DNA of 64,000 nucleotides. Source: Schizonepeta tenuifolia (Eukaryota; Streptophyta; Magnoliopsida; Lamiales; Lamiaceae). The stretch spans positions 83,086,042-83,150,041 of the forward strand of contig CM055956.1 in NCBI GenBank assembly GCA_029490685.1, given 5' to 3'. The notes under the pieces were generated by a model that had not been told where the DNA came from, did not search any database, and saw nothing but the letters and a program-made list of their open reading frames with translations. Numbering within the stretch: position 1 is the stretch's first letter; every line of letters starts with the position of its first letter. Positions 11,905 through 23,072 of this stretch are shown here, piece by piece. A program made the position numbers and the translations under genes.

Positions 11905-12488
11905 ATAATTGTGCTTGAAGTCTCTAGCTTAAATCGACTTAATTATACTCATTTTTTTATCGAGATCTAATATACAGTTGAAATTATTATCAACAATAAG
12001 AATTCAAGAGTATATGAAAATTAATTAATTAAATACTAAATAGACTACTTGATTCCTAATAAATTCTATACTTATTATTTAAAAAGTAAGGGAGAGAAGG
12101 ATAAAAATTTCCTAAAAAAGATTAAATTAATTGAACATGGTTGAAGCTAAAAAAAATATTTAAGAATTTTAAGAGGAATTTCTTGGAAGAGAAAACAATT
12201 TTGAGTTGAAAAAATAGAGAAAAAAGTACAATATACGTGAAAAAAAAAGATATATCATTTAAATATTAATAAGGTAATTTTAATTTTCACTAAACTAACA
12301 TATATTTCATATATAAGGTAAATAATAAATTGTAATTAAGGTAAATTTGTATTCTTATAACTAATAATAATATTAAAATATTAACATTATTGTATCACTA
12401 TTGCCCTTAATTTGGCTTTATAGTAATGATATTTTAAGCGATTCAAATTTTGTAAAACAAGACTCTTTTTATATAAGTATAGATGATG
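11905..12488. other. AT-rich intergenic DNA
   Basis: No gene or RNA recognised; mostly A/T with short homopolymer runs. Confidence 0.4.
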
Positions 12489-12621
12489 CATACATGAAGT
12501 TAGGCTTCGTGTATGATTCAAATTTTCGCCGGCGATCGCACCACAGCGCCATTGTCGGCGTCGGAAAATTTTACCGTCGGAGATTCATACAAGAAGTTAA
12601 TCTTCGTATATGATACAAATT
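12489..12621. repeat. Twin 36-bp hairpin repeats
   Basis: Two direct copies of a 36-bp motif lie at 12489-12524 and 12586-12621, differing at six positions. Each folds on itself: CATACATGAAG/CTTCGTGTATG and CATACAAGAAG/CTTCGTATATG, with 5-nt loops TTAGG and TTAAT. A related palindrome (CTTCTTGTATACATGAAG) follows near 12632. The GC-rich spacer between them contains CGCCGGCGATCG. Function unknown. Confidence 0.65.
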
Positions 12622-12651
12622 AAATGCAACCTTCTTGTATACATGAAGGGC

Positions 12652-12656
12652 ATAAA
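12652..12656. other. Left target-site duplication (ATAAA) of the Tekay-like element
   Basis: ATAAA here directly precedes TGTAATACCCC; the same ATAAA follows the 3' LTR at 38482-38486. Confidence 0.85.
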
Positions 12657-15339
12657 TGTAATACCCCAGATATTTCTTCCGTCGCTAAAACAAAAATTTA
12701 ATTATTAATTAAGGCTTTGCATGCCTAAGTTAAGGAGTTTCAATTCTAAGACTAACGGTGAAATCCGTTTCTGAAAATAAATTCCAGAAGTCGGTTGAAC
12801 GACTACTGTATTAGGGTTTTCGCGTCCGATAGAATTTTCGTTCGAAAACTCAGATCGAAAAACCGTCTGACTTTACATTCACTTTTTCTGCGATACGAGT
12901 CTACTGGAGAAAGTCAGTTTTTATTATTTTTCCGGACGAAATTTGGACTGTCATTTCTCAATTTTTCTTTGGATTTCGGAAATCGAATTATGCTTTCTGA
13001 ATAAGTGATTTATTTCCAATCTAGTGGTCAAATTAGATTTCGACAAAAATATAACCGTCTAAGAAAATAATTAATCAATTTATATACGCAGTGTTAGACC
13101 CGTAAAAAGCGATATTTTGAATAAAAATCCCACCCCTAAACCGCCATTCTCCCCTATGACTCATCCCTTGTTAGATTTTATCCTACTTTATGAGATAAAT
13201 CACATAACACCTCACCATTTTCTCTCTTCTCTCTCCCTCAATTGTCGCCACTCACCTCTTTCTCTCCCTTCTCTCTCTTGTTCTTCATTTCCTCCATTAA
13301 AGCTCTCAAGTTCTTCAAGCATTCAAGTTACATAACTCAATCATCTTCCGATCAATCTTAAATCCGAATACATATTTGTTAAGGTAATGATCTAAGCTTC
13401 CTTTCCATCCAAACAAAATTCATTTCCTTCAATCTTGTAAACTTCGAAATATTCAAGGAGATGTAGGATGATGTTTAAGTTTATTTTCATGGTTATAAAT
13501 GCTTAGGAATGGATTTCTATGGATTGAAATTAAATGGAAATCATCCTCCCTAATTATTTGAATATGACCGAAAATTTATATAATTTTGTAGGTGAAGTAT
13601 AAGCTTGATTTTAGATGATTGGTATGAAGATTTGTATTCTATGCATTAGTAGATGATTGGAGGAATTAATTGGGAATTTTCTAAAAATAAAAACAAAATG
13701 GTAAGAGAGGAAGAAGTATGAATTTGACTAAGTAATTGTTATGATTTGGATGATGTGATGATATAATTGAGATGTAGTAAGTATAAGGTTCATCATAATT
13801 TAATTAGAATTTTCTAAAACATAAAATGAAAATCATAAGAGACGAAGAATCGTCGATAAGTTTAGTATGGATAATGATATAGGTTTATGGTTTGAATATT
13901 TGCTAATCTTAGTAGTTAATGAACGTAATTGGAAAGTTTGAACGAATTCTAAGAAAGTTGAATTTTTAGTAAGAGACGAAGAGACGAGCTTAATTGTCGA
14001 TAGGAAAGTCGAATGAGGAAACTAATTTGATATTAGTGTTTAATGTTGATAAATAAACAAGATTGTAGTTGGTGATGATTTCATATAAGTATGAATATAG
14101 AAGTTAAAGAATTGAATCGAATTTAAAATGGAATTTGGTTTACTAATCGGATAGTTGAAAAAGACGAGGAAGTGCTCGTCGTTTTGTTACTCAAGAGACG
14201 TGAAGGTATTCACGATAAAGGAATATATGTCATGACTGTAATTTGATAGTAATTTTGTGAGCATAAAGGATGTATAGCATTGATCGAACCTAGGGAATTG
14301 TGCGTCGAGTTTTATCGAGCATTAGGGTTAACTCGGACTGTTTTGCGACCCTTTACGGAAACTGTCATAACTCTCTGCTCGCTTAACGAAATCAAGATCC
14401 ATAAATTGGACAGTAAACTAGATATCCGTAGCTTTCTTTTGGTACCAAGAACATTCCCTGTTTCGCAGAATTCTGTTCTGTATGAACTTCAGAACTACTG
14501 TCTTGTGCAGAAAAGTTCAAAAACCTATTTTCTTAAGATGAATTCTTTTTAACTTAGTTCTTTGAGAACTTATAAGTCATTGAGTTATCGACTTCCGCTA
14601 TTAACTAATCTAAGTATCGAGTAAAGGAACCGAGTTATTTCTAATCGAGATATGTTCGAGTCTCGTTTCTTTGTTAATCGAAAGAGTTTAGTTAAAGTGC
14701 AAAGGCCTAAAAGTCTTAACCGAATTCAATTTCTTTTCTTTTATCGTTGTAACCGTTTACTAAAGTATGATTATTTGCTATAAAAGGAGGAAGTCAAGGT
14801 CAAAGATAGGACGGGAGATCAAAAACGGAAGCTCGTGTTTTAGTTCGGTAATCACTTAAGGTGGGCTTTTCTATATATCAAATCAAATGAGCAACGCTCG
14901 AAAATGTTTACTTATTGCTTTATAAACTGTGTTTTAAAGTGATTATCATGGCATGAAAATACTTTGTTTTATGTGAGTTCTCGTGTGCCTTTCTGAGTTA
15001 GCCAAAAGGGGTCTAACTAATCGATCGGACCGCTAAGTTAACCGAAAGGGTTTTCCAGGGTTTAGTGTACACGGTAGCCGGTGTGTGTGGTACTCTATTG
15101 AGGGGTAGCCCGCCACGGTGAATAGAACGTGTGCGGAAGAAGTTAACTCTTCCCTGGCGTTGAAACAGAAGTTGGGCAAGTTTGAACGTAACATCTGTAA
15201 AGGCTTAGCCAAGCTATATTGTGAAAAGAGAAAGAAAATATTTAGTAGGCACGGGAATTTGATGAAAAACCCCGATGCGCTATTTATCGAAATGCCTGAT
15301 AAATCTATACTTTATAATATATTTTCGGCAATGTGCCCA

Positions 15340-15387
15340 CTAAGTATGTTTATACTTAGCCCTGCATATGTTTTATAAAATGTGCAG
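15340..15387 (+). promoter_or_regulatory. Tandem stem-loop pair in the Tekay-like 5' LTR
   Basis: CTAAGTAT (15340-15347) pairs with ATACTTAG (15352-15359) over a 4-nt loop. CTGCATAT then pairs with ATGTGCAG (one G-U pair), followed by GTTGA. The 3' LTR has the same at 38096-38143. Compared with the LTR at 1906-1952, one base pair has changed on both sides (G-C to A-T). Confidence 0.6.
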
Positions 15388-15516
15388 GTTGAGTGACGGG
15401 AGCGGCGGAGGTTGAGTAAAGGTTGTGAATAGAGAAGAACAATAGGATTCTAGTTCTACGTTTTCCGCTACCAAACTATTTTTGTGTTAATGTATATCTT
15501 TTGGTCTAAGTTCCGT

Positions 15517-15521
15517 ACCTT
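15517..15521. other. Left target-site duplication (ACCTT) of the Athila-type element
   Basis: ACCTT precedes TGACGGAG here and recurs at 28130-28134 after the other LTR. The uninterrupted 3' LTR of the host element reads CCGTACCTTGAACTTAG at about 38272, showing the empty site. Confidence 0.95.
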
Positions 15522-17123
15522 TGACGGAGCGCTATCGTCACACACTTCGTACAAATAATATTTATAAAACACCTCTTGCCCAACAAGGTAGTAGTCAGTG
15601 GCAAGCGGGATCGTACCCAAGGGACCTGGTGCAATCTGTTCTTTTGATGTCACTCAACAAAAGAGTTTTGGTCACGAAGTATCTAAATAACCTGTACTCA
15701 ACAAGTAACAATTTCAAATAACAAAAGAGTTTGGATTCGGTTTCGAATCCATGATCCTAATTACTCTTTACTCGTTCATTGGTGCAAAGATATTCAATTA
15801 ACTGATTTTATCACTTAGTTTAACGCAAAGATTAGTTAACACCCTAAGGTCACGAAGTCACGATGCTAACACACTTACTATGTCTAATCAATTTTACAGA
15901 TCTTGACCAGAAGGCAAGATCTTCTCTCTTGACCAGCAAAGTCACGAAGACACTTCAGTAACGTTGCTGCCCAATAGGCATTAAGAATAAACAGATCCAA
16001 GACAGCCAAGAGGTAGGTCAATACCGACTGCTCTCCAACACCCTTTACCTTCTTGGGCACGAAAGACACTCTCGTGTTAATCCTAATTTCTGTTAATGAC
16101 TTAATCTCAATATCTAGATGGTGATCAATCAACTTCAATATCAATTAAGTCTAGAATTAATCCTAAGTATTTCGGGAACAAAATTAATTAACGAACTAAC
16201 ACAATTAGACCTCACAAGTTTGAACGAGTAATTTAGAATCACTTCATCTACATCCAACCCAAATAATAAACTTAGCTAGACATAATAGTAAATAATAACA
16301 CAAAGCAAATAAAGAAAAACATACTTAGCATAAATCTGGAAAAGGATTGCTGCCCAAAAGCGTAGTCAGCAACTAGGGTCTTGACTTCACGCCAACAACT
16401 AAACTTAAAGCAGTAAAATACGAAATAAAAGTAAATTGCCTGTAGGACTTGTTTCTTTCTCCCTTTCTCTCAACCTAGAATGCAGAACTAATAATAATAA
16501 CAACGTAAAACAGGGCTAAGAACTCTCTCTTACATAATGGAGTCGACCACATATATATAGGTGATGGAAATTTAAGGTTTAGGGAAGTTTCCTTGTTGAT
16601 GAAGGTCTCTTCCATGTATATCTCATCCGCCCTCTCTCTTCATGCATGCACGATACTTCTTTCCTTGCGTGGTGGATATATCCTTTGATTAGGCACAGGT
16701 AGGATAAGGAAAGAAAGATCCAATCCTTATCCTCTTCCTTGAAGGAAAAGAAAAACCTGCTATTGCTGGTCCGACTCACATCCTGCCCTTCATCGTCTGC
16801 ATCCTGAATTGCCTCCGGTCTTGACCAAAATTCTGGCTCCTCCGAGTACTCTATCTGTTGACTTAAGGATATGGGGAGGTGTTTCCTGACTTGTAGATTG
16901 GATATTCTGATGTTGCCCAGCTACAAGCTCCCAGCCATATGCCCATTCGCATCATATTGCCATCTCAACAACAGATTTTCCATCGAATTTGTCCAGCATC
17001 CACCTGTTCTTCTCTGCACATTATCTCTCGACTTGCGTGTCCTCCCAGACACATATTGACTCGATAAAGACTAAAAACACAAGAAAAACACAAGAAAAGA
17101 TGGACAAAAATATGGGTTCATCA
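15522..17123 (-). repeat. 3' LTR of the Athila-type element (1602 bp)
   Basis: Longer than its partner because the 5' LTR lacks bases corresponding to 16459-16686 (228 bp) and a 17-bp piece near 16760. In about 840 aligned bases I count about 31 differences by eye (about 4%). A polypurine-like GTGTGTGGGTG precedes it on the minus strand. Confidence 0.93.
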
Positions 17124-18420
17124 CACCCACACACTTGAATTACACTTGCCCTCAAGTGTATGGTTGCAACTAGCCCAAGACTCAAACACAGAAAAGACAA
17201 AACAGAAAACACAGACTCAAAAGATCAGCTCATCAACATGTCAATCAAAACAGGATATGTACACAGATATTGCCATCAAACAGGTCAAGATAGAGTTATT
17301 GGGCAACATAATATCCTTACCAGCACTCATCTCTCAAGTGTATAGGGTTAAGTGTATACGCTCTTGACCAACATCAACAAGGTTTTTCCATAGGCTTGCC
17401 TGCCCTCTACATCTCTACTTCTTTGAACAGAATCAAACTACTTATCCTTAGGTTTTTAACGGGTTATAATGTGGCTTAAGGCAAAAAGGTATGGAGATTT
17501 AGGAACTTGCTAAGTCAAGAACTAGGTTCTCGAGCAACAGACTGCCCTTGATTCCTTCTCATTTAGCACACTTATTCTTTTCTGGACTTATTTTTTTTTC
17601 TTATTTATTTTTTCTCTTTTTTTTCTTTCTTTTTTTTTCTTTTTTTTAAATGAACCCCAACACCTCCAACATAGGTGATATTGTCCAGTATGTGCTATCC
17701 AACAATTCCTTTCATCCCTCGTTCTTTTAGACCTGAGTTCTTGACCTGGTCGGCTTAAAATTCAGGCTTCTATAAGTGATTAAAAAAAATTAACATCAAG
17801 CTCAAGGGGGCTAGTCAAAGGATAAATGTTAAGGTAGGGAATTTTTTTTAGGCTATGGGCTTCTTTGAACAAGAATTGCCTAATTCATCTAAGTAGTTCA
17901 ACTAAGTTACATGAAGCTTTAATTAAGAGATGCAGGCAAGTTCTAAATCAACACATGTTAACTGATCATTATCACACAAGAAAGAATAATGCTGCATATG
18001 TATATAGCATTTTAAAAGCTCAAATCCTCACAGTTAATGCATAATATCTCATTCCGTCCTACCTATTTACATTCGGCATAATCCTTAAACCTATTCTAAC
18101 TTTCATGCTAACATGTTGATCAATAACACAAACATACTTTAAAAAACACAAACTGACACCCCAACACCCACACACTTTGCCTTAGGCAAAGTGGGTAAAA
18201 TGTTGGGCAACAAACAAACAAAAACAAATTGACTCAACAAATACAACCGAGAAGGCAATAAGGTCTTCACCACACAATTTGCTGGGCAAATTGTGGGTGA
18301 AGACAGTAAAATCGCCCTCTCGAACAACAAGACAATAAATAACACAAAACAGGACTCAACAATTTAAATAGAAAAACGAAAAATAAAAACCTAAACTAAC
18401 ATATAAGGGAGGAACACAAA
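17124..18420 (-). other. Athila-type 3' untranslated region
   Basis: Non-coding stretch between the third ORF and the 3' LTR. It contains a long T/C-rich tract (17585-17650 plus strand; purine-rich on the element strand). No gene supported; short frames lack domains. Confidence 0.6.
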
Positions 18421-20121
18421 TCAAAGAGAAGATTCAGGTGGATACCTGAATCCTTGGTGTGCAAAGAATGCCAGTTGGGCATCCCTGATCTCGGTCAACA
18501 ACCTCTCCACATTGGCCAGTCTGGTCTCGATCCCGATGTTGGGCAGCACCGCTGCACTGGTGCTTGCCTCCTCCTTCTTGCCCAAGGGTGGTAGCCTGGT
18601 GGATTTTGGTTTATCGTGCTCAACAAACACGTATCTGCCATTCCTTATCTCAATGTCGTTCATCTTCTTCAAGGCAGCTTCTCCCAACTTGCTGACCACC
18701 ATCACCGGCTTCCCTTTCAGCTCACCGTAGACCCCGACTCCATGCGCAAAGGCTGTCACAACATGGCCGCAAGTGCATCCCAGAGATTTCTTCGCTAGAA
18801 CCGTCTTGAGCTGCTCACCAAGGAACGCCACAAAGTTGACCCTGGTCTTGGTGTGCATACACCACAGTAAATACCACTCCTTGTTGCTCAAGCTATTGCC
18901 ACTATCGCTCTTGCCATACAAGTTGTAGGCAAGGATGCGATGGCAAAGCCTGAGGGCATGAGTCTTCAGCTCGGTTCCCTTGTTGTTGGCCCCATAGTAT
19001 GGCGTTCCATTCCCGATCTCCTTCCACTGCTCCTCGTAAGCCACATCTCCTAGGGGTGGCACCTTAGTCTTGACCTCCATGAACTCCTTCTTGGCCAAGT
19101 CTCTCAAACTCACCATTTCTAGAATCTGATTAAGGGCACTAACTTGAAAATCATACTTCTCGCCCAACAGCGAGAAAGAGATCATGCTCACCCCATTCTC
19201 TGGATCACTCGTTATTGTCGTCGTGCTGTACACCTCCTTAACCTGCTCCTCATAGACCTTCACAGGCCACTCCAAAAACTTGCTCCAACCTATCCCTTCA
19301 AATAGCTTCCTAACTTCTTGGGCAACACCCAAGTTCTCGTAGAGTTTGAAGTCGAGAACCCTGGGCGCAGTCACCTTCCACTCTCTAGGCTTCCTACACA
19401 TCATCACTGTAGGACCCCTCCTCTTCTTCCTGCTCATTCCACTTGCTGGGGTAGACTGCTCATCATCCCCTTCCTCCTCAACATCGTCTCCTTCATCCTC
19501 TTGTTCATTGACAGTCGTTCCCTTCGAAATCGACAGCTGAAAAGACCCGGTGTCCGAAGCAGCAGACTTGTGTTTCTTCGCCGACGTCCCCTCGCCACCG
19601 TAAGGGCGTTTCTTAGCCACCTTGACTTCCTTCTTCTTCGCCGGACTTTCCTTGGCCTTGGTCTTCGCCTCCACCAACGGCTCCGCTGCCAGCATCGCCG
19701 TCACTGCGTCAATGGCTTCGTTCACATCATCGTTGTCGCCTTCTCCCTCATCACCTTTCTCTTCTTCTTCATCCTCACCGTCGTGTTCCTCCTCCTCTGC
19801 TTCTTTCTCTAACTCTTCTTGCTCGAAAACCTGCTTCGATTGCATCTCCTCCTCCTGCTGCTTCTCCGCCTCTTCCATCAGGCTAGGGTTTTCGTCGCTC
19901 ATCAGAAGCATGGCGTCGACCGGCGGACTCTTGGGTACAATGGTTCCGATTGAGATTTTTGGGTGTTGGTCGGCAGAAGGGTTGGCGGGTTCCATGGGTA
20001 GTTTCCTCTTGGTGATGATTTTGGGCTTTGTGGTGGTGGTAGTGGGGTGTTCGGTGGTGAGGTCGATGTTGGTTCTGGTAGGGATCTTGTTGAGTTTATT
20101 TTTGGGACGAGTAGACACCAT
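18421..20121 (-). CDS. Athila third ORF (env-position protein), uninterrupted, 566 aa
   Basis: A single open frame of 566 codons follows integrase, the position of the so-called env-like gene of Athila. Residues 1-80 are Thr/Lys/Pro-rich. About 80-150 is strongly acidic (runs of E/D, probably coiled or disordered). About 160-190 is Lys-rich with a nuclear-signal-like KKRPYGG and AKKHK. About 200-240 is acidic again, followed by a basic RKKRR. From about 250 a folded region contains FEGIGWSKFLEWP, SFSLLGEKYDFQVSALNQIL and LSNKEWYLLWCMHTKTRVNF, resembling the Athila ORF-1 / putative plant transposon protein family as I remember it. I see no signal peptide or membrane helix, so an envelope role is not supported. 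It is intact while gag-pol of the same copy is broken. Function unknown. Confidence 0.8.
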   Translation of the reverse strand: MVSTRPKNKLNKIPTRTNIDLTTEHPTTTTTKPKIITKRKLPMEPANPSADQHPKISIGTIVPKSPPVDAMLLMSDENPSLMEEAEKQQEEEMQSKQVFEQEELEKEAEEEEHDGEDEEEEKGDEGEGDNDDVNEAIDAVTAMLAAEPLVEAKTKAKESPAKKKEVKVAKKRPYGGEGTSAKKHKSAASDTGSFQLSISKGTTVNEQEDEGDDVEEEGDDEQSTPASGMSRKKRRGPTVMMCRKPREWKVTAPRVLDFKLYENLGVAQEVRKLFEGIGWSKFLEWPVKVYEEQVKEVYSTTTITSDPENGVSMISFSLLGEKYDFQVSALNQILEMVSLRDLAKKEFMEVKTKVPPLGDVAYEEQWKEIGNGTPYYGANNKGTELKTHALRLCHRILAYNLYGKSDSGNSLSNKEWYLLWCMHTKTRVNFVAFLGEQLKTVLAKKSLGCTCGHVVTAFAHGVGVYGELKGKPVMVVSKLGEAALKKMNDIEIRNGRYVFVEHDKPKSTRLPPLGKKEEASTSAAVLPNIGIETRLANVERLLTEIRDAQLAFFAHQGFRYPPESSL

Positions 20122-20657
20122 TGTAAGAAATTTAGGAGTTTTGATGGAGAGAGAAGAGAGAAGATGAGAGGTTGCAGACTTGAATTTGAAATCGGGTAGT
20201 GGGGGTATAGACGTGGTAGGGTGGTTTTAAAGGTCGCGTAGTTTTAGGGGTACAGTAACCGCCTCAATCATTGTTGACCAACAACTTAGCTCTTGCCCAA
20301 AATCCTTGCTCCACTCCCACAGCTCCTTCCCTTAGACTGGATCTTGATCTACAACCTGCATCTTGCTCAACATCTCCTACACACTTAGAAACACAAATAC
20401 ACTCCGGAACAAACTTCCCTTTATGGTTAGACTCGATCGTAAAATTCATTAAAATAAAATATTTAAAACATAAACTAGCTAAACTACACTAATGTTTTTG
20501 GATTTTTTTTATATTTTATGATTTTTTTTAGATTTTCATATTTGTGCGAAAATAAAATAAAAAAGAAAAGAAATAGCGAGAAATTAAAAACTAACCAGGT
20601 TGCCTCCTAGACAGCGCCCTGTTTAAGGTCTTGGGCACAACACCCCCTCTTTAGAAG
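20122..20657 (-). other. Spacer between Athila integrase and third ORF
   Basis: Non-coding; CT-rich on the element strand just upstream of the third ORF's ATG, as in a leader sequence. No splice acceptor could be confirmed. Confidence 0.4.
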
Positions 20658-21855
20658 TCATAGGTCCTCCTCGACAGGAAACCCAGATGGTTCCCCCTCA
20701 ACAAACTGTTCTTGCCCAAGATAAGCCTTCAAGCGCTGACTATTAACTTTAAAAAATTTTCCGTTCTTGGGATCCTGAATCTCAACAGCTCCATTTGGGA
20801 ATTGAGCTTGTACTTTATAAGGTCCTGCCCACTTGGTCGAGAGCTTCCCTAAAAATAGCCTGAACCGAGTTTGATAGAGCAGCACTTGTTGCCCAAAATG
20901 GAACTCCTTTTCTTTAATCAAAAGGTCGTGGTCTTCTTCATCCTTTCCTTATATAGACCGGCATTATCATAGGCTTGGAGTCTGATCTCGTCGAGTTCTT
21001 GGATCTCGAGCTTTCTTGATTCACCTGCCTCATTCCAGTCAAGGTTAAGTTGGGCAACAACCCAATGCGCACGATGTTCCAGTTCCACGGGCAAGTGATA
21101 TCTCTTGCCATAGACCATGCGATAAGGGGACATGCCAAAAGGTGTTTTGAAAGCAGTCCTATACGCCCACAAGGCATCATTCAAGCGCATACTCCAATCC
21201 TTCCTTGTTGTGCCCACAGTCTTCCTCAAGATCGTCTTGATTATTCGATTGGACAACTCCGCTTGTCCATTGGCTTGTGGGTGGTAAGCTGTTGATACGC
21301 GATGAGTAACTCCATACTTCTTGAACAAGGTGGTCAATGTCGCGTTGCAAAATGAGAACCTTGATCACTAATGATAGCTCGAGGTAACCAAACCTATTAA
21401 AAATTTGAGTTCTCAAAAAATGAGAAACCACCTTTGAATCATCTTTGTATGAAGCACGAGCCTCTACCCACTTCAAGACATAATCCACTGTCAATATGAT
21501 GTACTTGTTTCCTTTGAAACTCGGCAATGGTCCCATAAAATCCATCCCCTATATATCGAACACTTCCACGGGCAAGATAGGGATCATGGGCATCTCGTTC
21601 CTTCTTGTGATGTTGCCTTCCCTTTAAACAATGTTGGCCAATAAAAGCCACACTCCAAAATCTTCCTTGCAGTACGTTGGTGCCCAAAGTGTCCTCCACA
21701 CTCCTTGTTGTGGCAATGCTCAAGAATGCTTCTTTGTTCTCTATCTTCGACACACCTCCTTTGTATCTTATCCGCACATTCCCTCCATAAATATGGTTCG
21801 TCCCAAATATAGAAACGACTCTCATGTTTAAGCTTGTTCTTCTGATAACGCCCAA
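20658..21855 (-). pseudogene. Athila integrase, broken into several frames
   Basis: The zinc-binding N-terminus (HCHNKECGGHFGHQRTARK) lies at the end of the 22138-21584 frame. The catalytic core follows in 21545-21177 (MDFMGPLPSFKGNKYIILTV) and 21337-20918 (VSTAYHPQANGQAELSNRII, carrying the catalytic Glu, and DALWAYRTAFKTPFGMSPY). The C-terminal domain is in 20921-20658 (FHFGQQVLLYQTRFRLFLGK, KWAGPYKV). The frame changes between segments show several indels. Integrase would insert element cDNA into the chromosome; this copy cannot. Confidence 0.88.
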
Positions 21856-23002
21856 GATCTGAGGGAATTTCTCGAGTCACCAAGTAATTCACGATATCAG
21901 CATACCATGGTTCATCTTGGGCAAGACTCAGATGCTCGTCGGGAAAGGTCTCCTTGATCAGCACCCCATCGTCTGGCTGGAGGATTCGACTTAGGTGGTC
22001 GGCAACTTGATTCTGGGCACCACTCTTGTCCTTGATCTCTATGTCAAATTCCTGCAATAAAAGAATCCATCTAATCAATCTTGGCTTGGACTCCTTCTTG
22101 CTCAATAAGTACTTCAGCGCTGCGTGGTCCGTGTACACTATGGTCTTGCCTCAAAGCAAATAAGATCTAAACTTCTCAAAAGCAAAGACAATGGCCAACA
22201 ACTCTTTCTCCGTGGTGGCATAGTTGCATTGGGCTGAGTTCAACGTCTTGGATGCGTAATAGATGACATAGCTCTCCTTTCCGCGCTTTTGCCCAAGAAC
22301 TGCTCCTACGGCATAACCACTGGCATCACACATTAATTCAAAAGGAATCCCCCAATCCGGAGGTTGGATGACGGGGGCAGTGATCAAGTTCTCCTTCAAG
22401 GCATGGAACGCCTTCTTGCAATCCTCATCGAACTCCCATGGCACTTCATTTTGAAGTAATCTCGTCATTGGTTGGGCGATCTTGGCAAAGTCCTTGACAA
22501 ATCTTCTATAGAATCCAGCATGCCCAAGGAATCCTCTTAACTCCTTCACCGATCTTGGGTAAGGTAACTTGGCGATAATATCGATCTTGGCCTTATCCAC
22601 CTCAATACCTTTTCCGGAAATAACATGCCCCAAAACGATTCATTCTCTTACCATGAAATGACATTTCTCATAGTTCAATACAAGGCTATTCTCAACAGAT
22701 CTCTTTAAGACTCGATCCAGGTTGTTAAGGCATGATTCGAAGGTCTTGCCGTAGACGGTAAAGTCGTCCATGAAGACTTCGATACACTCTTCAAGAAGGT
22801 CTAAAAAAATGTGCATCATACACCTTTGGAATGTCCCTGGGGCATTGCATAATCCGAACGGCATCCTCCTATATGCAAAAGTGCCAAACGGGCACGTGAA
22901 TGTGGTCTTGCCTTGATCCTCGTCAGCAACCCAGATCTGCATGTAACCAGAATAACTGTCAAGAAAACAGTAGTAATCATTACCGGCTAACCTCTCAAGC
23001 AA
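21856..23002 (-). pseudogene. Athila reverse transcriptase and RNase H
   Basis: 23002-22640 carries RT core motifs: FLDSYSGYMQIWVADEDQGK, FAYRRMPFGLCNAPGTFQRC and the catalytic VFMDDFTVYG (a YxDD variant with F-M-D-D). After a stop near 22640, 22633-22151 continues with GHVISGKGIEVDKAKIDII, FLGHAGFYRRFVKDFA and the RNase H start (CDASGYAVGAVLGQ). After another stop, 22138 begins YTDHAALKYLLSKKESKP and ends RNase H with VADHLSR. Catalytic residues are present but the frame is broken at least three times. Confidence 0.9.
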
Positions 23003-23072
23003 CGTCGATAAAGGGCAAAAGAAAATGATTATTCTTCGTCTTTTGGTTGAGCTTTCGGTAGTCTATACACAC

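Larger units (their letters stand above)
12657..15521 (+). repeat. 5' LTR of the Tekay-like element, first segment
   Basis: It begins TGTAATACCCCAGATATTTC and matches 35412-38280 nearly base for base; in the stretches I compared by eye divergence is about 3-4%. It is cut at 15521 by the Athila-type insertion and resumes at 28135. It contains a CT-rich leader-like stretch (13205-13330) ending near a GT donor-like TTAAGGTAATG. ORFs of 60-90 codons shared by both LTRs have no recognisable domains. Confidence 0.95.

Noticed and set aside
14280..14552. 90-codon frame in the 5' LTR
   Set aside because: The matching 3' LTR frame is truncated by a stop at 62 codons; no domain.
15118..15378. 86-codon frame open in both Tekay LTRs (also 37874-38134)
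   Set aside because: Conservation follows from LTR duplication, and the frame covers the stem-loop region; no domain or start context supports a gene.
19622..20167. 181-codon Ser-rich plus-strand frame
   Set aside because: Antisense shadow of the acidic region of the Athila third ORF; codon bias of the minus strand explains it.
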